A stretch of DNA of 40,766 bases from Bacteroidota bacterium (lineage in GTDB: Bacteria > Bacteroidota > Bacteroidia > B-17B0 > Aurantibacillaceae), in NCBI GenBank assembly GCA_016708845.1, contig JADJFB010000026.1, positions 1 to 40,766 on the forward strand, given 5' to 3'. The notes below the pieces were generated by a model. It ran no database searches. It had not been told where the DNA came from and was given only the letters and a program-made list of their open reading frames with translations. Within the stretch, counting starts at the first letter, position 1. Each line of letters starts with the position of its first letter. Below, one piece after another: positions 8,985 through 16,600 of the stretch. A program made the position numbers and the translations under genes.

Positions 8985-8992
8985 CAAAATTA
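8985..8992 (-). promoter_or_regulatory. -7 promoter element (TAATTTTG) for ruvB
   Basis: On the minus strand the sequence reads TAATTTTG, a perfect match to the Bacteroidota -7 consensus TAnnTTTG, 13 bases ahead of the ruvB ATG. Transcription would begin a few bases before the start codon. Confidence 0.65.
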
Positions 8993-9038
8993 AAATATAG
9001 CCCACTGCTATAAATTGTAGCATTAATTATTTATGCCA

Positions 9039-9706
9039 TTACCACATTGCTGGCCCATATTTTTTTGTGATTTTTGATTTTGGTGCCGCCATATAAAATA
9101 TCTGGTCAAACCAAATGAGTAGTTTAGGTGCTAATACAAACGAATTTAATTTATTACCTACATAATTGGTGTTTCTTAAAGCTAGTCGCGCACAAACATC
9201 CAGGCCTAATCCACACCAACGAGTCATTTTATATTGTACTGTAATTCCTGGTTCATAAAACAATAATAATCGTTTTTTTGAATTAGTTATTTTTATTCCA
9301 TCATCATATCTTGTCCAATACATACCAGTTCCCACTTGTATGGGCACGCTCAACTGCCAACGTTTGGTTTTGTGAAATACAAAATCGGCGTAATAACATA
9401 CATATCCAAACTTAAAAAAACTAGTTATTATTTTAGGTTTACCTAATTCATCTTTCACGATTTCTTTATCGTAAACTGGGGTGTCTAGCCAACTGTAGCC
9501 TATGCCAACTCGCAACTTTCTCTTAAAGCTTAATCCTAATCTTACGCCACTTACTTTTGTGGGCGAGTTATTCATAAACGAATAACGAGATTCTAAACGA
9601 GCATCAATACTGGGTTTTGAATGTAAAAAACTTTAAAGGTGTCGAGAAATTGTCCCTTTGCAAAAAAGGAAAGTAAAACGAATATAATAATCGCATTAAA
9701 TCTCAC
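9039..9706 (-). pseudogene. Exported outer-membrane-type protein, frameshifted near N-terminus
   Basis: The open part (from ATG 9575, 178 residues) has alternating aromatic and polar strands (GYSWLDTPVY, FGYVCYYADFVF, LLLFYEPGITVQYKMTRWCGLGLDV), typical of a small beta-barrel or outer-membrane-associated protein. It is preceded in another frame by a signal peptide, IIIFVLLSFFAKG, then Gln. Restoring one A in the AAA run (plus-strand ttt at 9632-9634) joins the signal peptide through FDTFKSFLHSKPSIDARLES to the barrel. The start is either GTG 9706 in frame, or ATG 9696 if one more A is restored near 9691 (giving MRIIIFVLLS); the promoter position favours ATG. Restored length is about 220 residues. 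It is divergent from recG. Function unknown. Confidence 0.6.
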
Positions 9707-9710
9707 TACA

Positions 9711-9718
9711 CAAAAATA
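9711..9718 (-). promoter_or_regulatory. -7 promoter element (TATTTTTG)
   Basis: The minus strand reads TATTTTTG, matching TAnnTTTG. It sits 14 bases ahead of ATG 9696 but only 4 ahead of GTG 9706, which argues that ATG 9696 is the true start of the exported protein to the left. Confidence 0.55.
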
Positions 9719-9777
9719 ACAGAGAATGATTGTTTATAAATCGATGCCTCAAAATTGTATTAACAGAGGATGTGTAG

Positions 9778-9785
9778 TAATTTTG
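9778..9785 (+). promoter_or_regulatory. -7 promoter element (TAATTTTG) for recG
   Basis: TAATTTTG matches TAnnTTTG and lies inside the upstream extension of the recG frame. The first ATG (9770) precedes this element and would not be transcribed from it, so the start at 9791 is preferred. Confidence 0.65.
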
Positions 9786-9790
9786 TGAAG

Positions 9791-11899
9791 ATGAACGCTG
9801 CTTTTTTAGATACTCCCATTGGTTACCTTAAAGGTATTGGTCCACAACGCTCGGAAGTATTACAAAAAGAATTATTTATTTTTACCTATAAAGATTTAAT
9901 AACACATTATCCTTTTAGGTACGTTGATAGAACACATTTTCATAGTGTACGAGAAGTAATTGAAGATTCGGCCTATTATCAGTTACGCGGACATATTATC
10001 GAAATTGCTTTTGTTGGAGATAAACGTACCAAACGTTTGGTAGCTAAATTTAGAGATAGTTCAGGTGTGATTGAATTGGTTTGGTTTCAGGGCGCTAAGT
10101 GGATGGCCGAGAAATTAAAATCAAATTCAGAATATATTGTATACGGAAAAGCCACCGCTTTTATGGGACGTTTTAATATGGCGCATCCCGAAATTGACAT
10201 AGTAACGCCTGAACTATTAGTCAATCAATCTTCTTTTCAATCTGTATATCACAGTACCGAAAAATTAAAGTATAGAAATTTAGATAGCGATGGAATCAGG
10301 AAATGCTTGCGATTATTGACCATTCAACTCAATAAACAAAATATTCAAGAGTCCTTAACGCATTCTATCATTCAAGATTTTAATTTGCTCACAAAATTAG
10401 AAGCTTTAAAGCAAATTCATTTTCCTGATTCAAAAACACTTTTAGAGAAAGCAAGATTCAGATTAAAGTTTGAAGAATTGTTTTATGTGCAATTAAAATT
10501 ATTGCGCAGTAATTTAGTTAGGCATCAAATGATTCAGGGCTTTGTGTTTAATAAAGTCGGAGACGCTTTTAATGATTTTTATAATAAGTATTTACCTTTT
10601 CAATTAACCAATGCGCAAAAGCGTGTGGTAAAAGAAATTCGTGTTGACATGGGTTCTGGTAAACAAATGAGCCGCTTGGTACAAGGCGATGTAGGAAGTG
10701 GAAAAACCTTAGTGGCTTTGTTAAGTATGTTATTGGCCATTGATAATGGATTTCAGGCTTGTTTAATGGCGCCCACCGAAATTTTAGCCAAACAACATTT
10801 CGCTACCATTTCCGAATTGCTTGAACCAATGGGTTTGAAAGTAGCTTTGTTAACTGGTTCTTCTAAAACAAAAGCACGACGAGAATTACACGCTGATTTA
10901 CAATCTGGTGCTATTCATATTTTAATTGGAACACACGCCTTAATTGAAGATGTGGTTGTTTTTAAAAATTTAGGTTTAGTAGTTATTGATGAACAACACC
11001 GTTTTGGAGTTGCGCAACGTGGCAAAATGCATAAAAAAAATACTCAGCCTCCGCATGTTTTAATTATGACGGCTACACCAATCCCAAGAACTTTAGCAAT
11101 GACTTTGTATGGTGATTTAGATACCTCAGTGATTGATGAATTACCACCAGGTCGAAAACCAATTACAACGATGCACTTTATGGAAAGTCAGCGTTTGCGA
11201 TTAATTGGTTTTATGAAACAGGAAATTGCCTTAGGGCGACAAGTTTATATCGTGTATCCATTAATTCAGGAAAGTGAAAAAATGGATTATCAAAATTTGC
11301 AAAATGGCTATGACGCATTGCTGGATGATTTTCCTGTACCTCAATATCAAATTAGTATAGTACATGGTAAATTAAAACCAGCCGAAAAAGAATTTGAAAT
11401 GCAACGTTTCATTAAAAAAGAAACTCAAATTATGGTGGCAACTACGGTTGTTGAAGTTGGCGTAAATATTCCTAATGCTTCTGTGATGGTTATTGAAAGC
11501 GCTGAACGATTTGGCTTATCGCAACTACATCAGTTAAGAGGAAGAGTAGGGCGAGGAGCAGATAAATCTTATTGTATTTTAATGACTTCTTATAAATTAG
11601 GTGCCGATAGTAAATTACGCATGGAAACGATGGTAAGGACCAACGATGGATTTGAAATTAGCGAAGTAGATTTACGACTACGCGGACCGGGAGACTTAGA
11701 TGGAACGCAGCAAAGCGGAGTGCTAGATCTAAAAATAGCTGATTTGGCTCAAGATGGACAGATTTTACAGCTGGCTCGCTCGTCGGCACAAGCTATTTTA
11801 AACGAAGACCCTAATTTAGCTAGTCAGGAGAATCAATTGTTGTTGAATCAGCTACAGTTTCAAGGCAAAACAAGGAGTTCTTGGAGTAAAATTGGATAA
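9791..11899 (+). CDS. recG: ATP-dependent DNA helicase RecG
   Basis: Superfamily 2 helicase that regresses stalled forks and acts on branched recombination intermediates. About 702 residues from the chosen ATG. The N-terminal wedge/OB region carries LKGIGPQRSEVL and THYPFRYVDRT. The helicase core has Walker A GDVGSGKT with Lys305, DEQH at about 400-403, TATPIPRTLAMT, and the late motifs TTVVEVGVNIPNA and QLRGRVGRG. The C-terminal DGFEISEVDLRLRGPGD is the RecG-specific extension. The frame is open back to ATG 9770, but a -7 element at 9778-9785 makes ATG 9791 the likely start with an almost leaderless mRNA. The neighbour on the left is divergently transcribed. Confidence 0.96.
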   Translation: MNAAFLDTPIGYLKGIGPQRSEVLQKELFIFTYKDLITHYPFRYVDRTHFHSVREVIEDSAYYQLRGHIIEIAFVGDKRTKRLVAKFRDSSGVIELVWFQGAKWMAEKLKSNSEYIVYGKATAFMGRFNMAHPEIDIVTPELLVNQSSFQSVYHSTEKLKYRNLDSDGIRKCLRLLTIQLNKQNIQESLTHSIIQDFNLLTKLEALKQIHFPDSKTLLEKARFRLKFEELFYVQLKLLRSNLVRHQMIQGFVFNKVGDAFNDFYNKYLPFQLTNAQKRVVKEIRVDMGSGKQMSRLVQGDVGSGKTLVALLSMLLAIDNGFQACLMAPTEILAKQHFATISELLEPMGLKVALLTGSSKTKARRELHADLQSGAIHILIGTHALIEDVVVFKNLGLVVIDEQHRFGVAQRGKMHKKNTQPPHVLIMTATPIPRTLAMTLYGDLDTSVIDELPPGRKPITTMHFMESQRLRLIGFMKQEIALGRQVYIVYPLIQESEKMDYQNLQNGYDALLDDFPVPQYQISIVHGKLKPAEKEFEMQRFIKKETQIMVATTVVEVGVNIPNASVMVIESAERFGLSQLHQLRGRVGRGADKSYCILMTSYKLGADSKLRMETMVRTNDGFEISEVDLRLRGPGDLDGTQQSGVLDLKIADLAQDGQILQLARSSAQAILNEDPNLASQENQLLLNQLQFQGKTRSSWSKIG

Positions 11900-11922
11900 T
11901 TTGTTTATTTGAAAAAAAGCGT

Positions 11923-11930
11923 TATTTTTG
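11923..11930 (+). promoter_or_regulatory. -7 promoter element (TATTTTTG)
   Basis: TATTTTTG matches TAnnTTTG and sits 20 bases ahead of ATG 11951. It suggests that the two small exported-protein genes have their own promoter rather than relying on recG read-through. Confidence 0.55.
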
Positions 11931-11950
11931 ATATAGCTAAAACTCTAAAA

Positions 11951-12247
11951 ATGAAGACATTAGTTTTTATTTATATTTTCATCTTTGCATGCTTATTCAA
12001 AGGACATGCAACTACTCCTCAACCAAAGGCGCAGCAACAGCCTAAAGATTGTGTAAAGCACCCACAAATTGTTAAACCTCGTATTACTGAGAAAGTAGTT
12101 TCTACAAGCTCAATCAATAAAACAGAAAAGGTCGTTAAATCAACTGCATACAAAGGTGGCGGAAGTTCAATTCCTCATTTTAGCGTATTAAATTTGATTA
12201 ATTTCTTTTATACAAAAGATACTTTGGATAACTTACATGTGATGTAA
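11951..12247 (+). CDS. Small exported hypothetical protein
   Basis: A 98-residue protein from ATG 11951, beginning with a clear signal peptide (MKTLVFIYIFIFACLFKGHA, probable cleavage before TTPQ). The mature part is short, basic and Pro/Gln/Lys/Thr-rich, with low-complexity character (TTPQPKAQQQPKDC) and a hydrophobic C-terminal patch (FSVLNLINFFYTKDTL). A longer frame with a TTG start at 11909 exists, but it lies upstream of the -7 element at 11923-11930. It precedes the next exported protein by 5 bases, so the two are probably co-expressed. I do not recognise it. Confidence 0.65.
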   Translation: MKTLVFIYIFIFACLFKGHATTPQPKAQQQPKDCVKHPQIVKPRITEKVVSTSSINKTEKVVKSTAYKGGGSSIPHFSVLNLINFFYTKDTLDNLHVM

Positions 12248-12252
12248 TTATC

Positions 12253-12852
12253 ATGTTACGTTTTTGTTTCCTTTTTTTATTTCTCTCTCATTTTTTATTT
12301 GCTTCCGACTCTTTATTTGTAAAGGTTCATTTTGTGTATGGTTCAAAACCAAAATCTGCTTTTAAAAAAACAGAAGCAAAACAATTTGGAGGCATTCATG
12401 GCGGGCATGTGTACCTTGAACTTGAAAATAAAATCATTAGCTATGGAACTAATAATGGTAAATGGCATATATTTCCACATAAAAGTAAAAGTGCAGGAAA
12501 ATATCGAATTGATAAAGATTTAAAGTGGCATGGAGATACAGGTAAATTAAAAATCACAACGATTATTATTCCTGTTACCCAAACTCAACTCAATAAATTT
12601 AAAGAAACAGAACAAGCATATTTTACGCAAACACCTTATGATTATGCTTTTTTAGGAATGCGTTGTGCGGCTGGTGCTTATGATGTATTGAGTAAAGCAG
12701 AGGTATGTAAATGTAAATCACGATTCGGCACTATTTCAAAAAACTTTTATCCCAAACGTTTGCGCGTAAAATTATTAAAGCGTGCGCAAAAAGAAAATTG
12801 GCAGGTACTAAGGCAAGATGGTAGAAGTACAAGAAAGTGGGAGAAGGATTAA
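12253..12852 (+). CDS. Exported hypothetical protein with His/Cys motifs (possible NlpC/P60-like permuted fold)
   Basis: 199 residues with an N-terminal signal peptide (MLRFCFLFLFLSHFLFA, cleavage near SDSL). Two segments stand out. GIHGGHVYLELENK (about residues 47-60) has the look of the His strand in permuted NlpC/P60-like proteins, where H precedes C. YDYAFLGMRCAAGAYDVL (about 129-146) could be the Cys helix. The C-terminal part is strongly basic (KRLRVKLLKRAQKENW). If the comparison holds, it could be a cell-wall or lipid hydrolase outside the inner membrane; this is inference from motif order, not a family match. It ends directly against the convergent bshB1 stop at 12853. Confidence 0.7.
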   Translation: MLRFCFLFLFLSHFLFASDSLFVKVHFVYGSKPKSAFKKTEAKQFGGIHGGHVYLELENKIISYGTNNGKWHIFPHKSKSAGKYRIDKDLKWHGDTGKLKITTIIIPVTQTQLNKFKETEQAYFTQTPYDYAFLGMRCAAGAYDVLSKAEVCKCKSRFGTISKNFYPKRLRVKLLKRAQKENWQVLRQDGRSTRKWEKD

Positions 12853-13568
12853 TTATTTTAAATCAAATAAGTTCTCAACACCAATATATCTATTTACTGT
12901 AAAACCTTCCGCATAATCTGCATTAATGGCTCTTCCAAATAAGCTACCTTTTGCCTTTACATATTCCATGAAATTTTTAGTGGAAATTGGGGTTTCTGGT
13001 TCTTTGAATTTGGATCAAAAAACTGTGACGAATATGCCATGATAGATTCAATTTTCTTTTCCATAAATGGAGTAATATCAATTACAAAATCAGGTTCAAT
13101 AAAATGATCTTGAATGTAATGATACACCGCTTTTGGACGCCATGCAGCTTGTACTTTGCTATCTTCTTTCGTTTCTACTTTCACTAAACCACTGTAAAAA
13201 CAAGCGTCTGCTGTTAATTTAGCAGCTCGTCCATGATCTGGGTGCCTATCTGTAATAGCATTACATAATACAATCTCTGGTTGGTATTTACGAATCATGC
13301 GAATGATTTCTTTTAGATGCGCTTCATTATTTTCAAAAAATCCATCTACCATCGTTAGCTGTTCTCTAACAGAAAGTCCTAATATTTTGGCAGCATTGGT
13401 TGCTTCCTGTGTTCTCAATTCAGCATTACCACGTGTTCCTAATTCGCCACGAGTTAAATCTAAAATACCTACTGTTTTTCCTAAGGCAATATGTTTTAAA
13501 ATAGTTCCTGATGCTGATAATTCAACATCGTCGGGGTGTACGCCTATAGCTAATATATCTAGTTTCAT
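12853..13568 (-). pseudogene. bshB1: Bacillithiol deacetylase BshB1, one-base frameshift
   Basis: LmbE/PIG-L-type zinc deacetylase that removes acetate from N-acetylglucosaminyl-malate in bacillithiol synthesis. The zinc-site motif HPDD is at 11-14 and HPDH at 109-112; GELGTRG is also present. The reading frame fails at the run AAA (plus-strand ttt 13003-13005) after FDPNSK and stops at 12957. Restoring one A continues as EPETPISTKNFMEYVKAKG and NRYIGVENLFDLK to a TAA at 12853, giving 238 residues, the normal BshB1 length. The truncated version would lose the conserved tail. The pattern is identical to other frameshifts in this window, so a consensus error is likely. Other bsh genes are not in the window. 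Confidence 0.88.
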
Positions 13569-13580
13569 TTTCTTTTAATT

Positions 13581-13617
13581 TTAGACCCGAAAGGTTTTTA
13601 AAACCTTTCGGGTCTAA
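13581..13617. repeat. Near-perfect 37-base palindrome
   Basis: Two 18-base complementary arms (13581-13598 and 13600-13617, containing AGACCCGAAAGGTTTT and its complement) flank a single T. It lies between the stop of the alpha-2-macroglobulin gene and the start of bshB1. The run after the hairpin in the leftward direction is A-rich (AATTAAAAGAAAAT), so it is not a classic intrinsic terminator. It resembles REP-like intergenic palindromes and the GC-rich core stands out from the AT-rich background. Confidence 0.7.
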
Positions 13618-13628
13618 GTTATTTATTT

Positions 13629-16600
13629 TTATTGAATCTCTCCTTGTTTTCTTACAGTTACCCATTTTCCAGAAACGTGTGCAGTTACACTATTATCATA
13701 CATGGCTTCGCAGTTAACTCCTGGTAAATAATATGTTCCATTGTAAGAAGCATTTAATAATACTTTAAATGTTTTAATAGCACCAGCTCCTAAATCAAAG
13801 TAAGAGTAAACTCTATCATCTCTAATATCTTGATAAGTTGGAACATCACCTTTTACGTAACTAATATTATCTAAACGTTGGTTACGAATTTCCCAGCCAC
13901 TAGCAAATATTTGCGATAAGGCTAAGTTGCGGTACATACCTCTTACTCCTGGGTTTTTAATTGTCACCTCTGCCATAAAATCTGTTCCTTGTTCTAAATT
14001 AGTCACATCAATTGGATTGCCGTTTAAGGTTTTGTAATTAACGATTAACTCTAAATTGCTAAACTTATCGGTTTCTGTTCCTGCTTTCGGAATACCTTGT
14101 TTGACGATGCGTGCAAATAAATTACCATTACCTTTTACTGTTACTTTTATTGGTGTGGTGCTATTTGAATTTTTTAATGCAATCATCTTGAATTTAGTTT
14201 TAGAGAAATCAGAAACAGCAATGGTTTCACTTCCAATTTTTACATCTGCTGTTACGTTTGAATTAGCTCCATTTACTTTAGCATATTTGCTAATAGCCAT
14301 TAAACAGTAGGCGGTAGATTGTGTGCTGAACCAATATTCGTTATTACCTAATTTGGCAGCCAACGCTTTTACTTTTAAGAAAGCATTGCTATTATCTTTC
14401 AATAAAGTCATGGTTTCTAAAATCATGGCATCATCACGTTCTAAACTACCGTAGGTGTAATAATAATCCTGATAAGCTTTTGGCGTTGAAGGCACATTGT
14501 AAATCATTTTTTTAGCAACTTCTGTTTGCCCTATTAATGCGTATGCTGCTGATAATCGCCATTTAGCTTCGTTAGATAAGCTTGCTTTTTCTTTTAAACG
14601 ATTCATGGCGCCCAACTCTGGTGCACCGGCTAAGGCTAGTGTATATAAACGATAGGCTTGTGTTAAATCTTCGCCATAGTAAGCGGTATTTTTATTGCTT
14701 GTATAATTTTGTGCTTTTTGTTTTTGATAACGTTTCCAATTATCCAATAATCCGTAAGGCAAACTATAACCTTTTGTTTTGGCTTCAATTAAAAAATGAC
14801 CGGCATAATTGGTTCCCCATTCGTCAGCCGAATTTAATCCTGGCCAGTAAGATAAACCACCGCTAGAAGTTTGGAATCCTTTCAATCGATTGATAGCAGC
14901 TTTAGTAGCGTTATCAATAAATTTTTTCTGACCATCACTTAAATCAGTAATGTCATTCAAATACAATCCTGCAAAAACAGAGGACGTTGTTTGCTCGACA
15001 CAGCCATGAGGATATTGAACTAAATATCCTAAACGTTGAGATAAATTAATAGATGGTAAAGTGGATAATTCAATAAAGGCTTTGTTAGTTCCATTCATTC
15101 CAATTGGAACATAGTTAACAGATAAATTTTTATTAGAAGTTAATACATATTCATCGGCATCTGTTACGCTTGGATTGTTGGCACGTACTGCAATTTCAAT
15201 TGTTTCCGTAGCTATTTCTCCAGCACCTTTAGCCGTTATTTTAATTTTTGAAACTCCTAAAGCATCTTTAATTTTTAATTTAAAGTTAATCACTTTATCT
15301 CCAACTGAACTAAAGCTTACGTTTTGCGTATTGCCTCCAATAGCCTCTGTGAATTTATCAGTAGTAATAGTTACGGTGGCATTTTTCACTTTTTTTTCCA
15401 TTGCAAAAACCGTTACTGGTAAATTTACTTCTTCTCCTGGACCCAATACTCTTGGTAAAGTTGATAAAATCATCAATGGTTTACGAACTGGAACTGCTTT
15501 TTCGGCATTACCATACGCGCCCTGATAACCAGCTACTACCATCACTCTCACAGAACCTACATACTGAGGAATATTAATTTTATGCGTCGCCGTTTCTCCT
15601 TTCTTTAAATGAAATGGACCAACAAAACGTACCATTGGTTTAAATCTTAAAGCGCTGTTTTCTGGTTTGTTGTTTGTTGCATCATCACCACCAATGGATA
15701 AAATACGCGTCATGGCTTTACCAAAAGCACCAATCACGTTATCATACACGTCCCATGTTTTCACACCTAAGGCTTCTTTGGCATAAAATGCTTTCCAAGG
15801 GTCAGGTGTTTTAAAACGGGTAATGTCTAATAAACCTTCGTCAACAATGGCTAATGTATACGCCATTTCTTTTCCGTTAGCTTCGCTTACTTTTACTATT
15901 TCATTACTTTCTGGTTTCCAAACTGCCTCTGTTTTAATTACAGGTTTTAAAATCGTGTTCTCATCTTTTATCATTAAAGAAGCTACACCGTATAAACGAA
16001 TTGGTAAATCATTCGTTGTTTGAGCATGTGGCTGAATTAAATGCACAAAAACATAAATGTTTGGCGTCATTTCTTTAGTCACCGTAAATTCATATTCGGT
16101 AATACCTTGTTTGGTATCAATCCATTTACTTAATAAAGTACGACTTCCGTTTTCAATATTAATTAATGCTTTTCCACCTTGTGGACTAGGAATTAAAATT
16201 TTGGCTTTATCACCCACTTTATATTCGTCTTTATCTGTATTAACCGTTAATACATTACTGCCTTCATTTCCTTTTGGCGATTTACCAGCCCAACTTGGCC
16301 AGTCGATAAACACAACTTTTCCGCAGGCATGACCACTTTCAACATCTTTCACATATACTAAATATCGTCCCCAAGATGGCTGGTTAACACGTAATTTAAA
16401 ATTTGCTTTTCCGTTTGATGAAGAAATAGATTCTGTATAGATTGGCTCGTGATAATTACTACCGATGTATGAAGACAAATCTTGGTTGTAATTATCCCAC
16501 CACCAACGCCAATCTAATTTATATACTTTTACTTCAATATTAGAACGCGAGGTTGCTTTCCCAAATTCATCAACAGTAGCTATCTCAACGTTGTGAGCAA

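Noticed and set aside
13581..13617. Intrinsic terminator for the macroglobulin gene
   Set aside because: In the leftward direction the hairpin is followed by an A-rich, not T-rich, stretch, so it was called a palindromic repeat instead.
14056..16332. Several plus-strand open frames across the macroglobulin gene
   Set aside because: They are antisense shadows of a long well-supported gene, with biased hydrophobic composition and no start signals.
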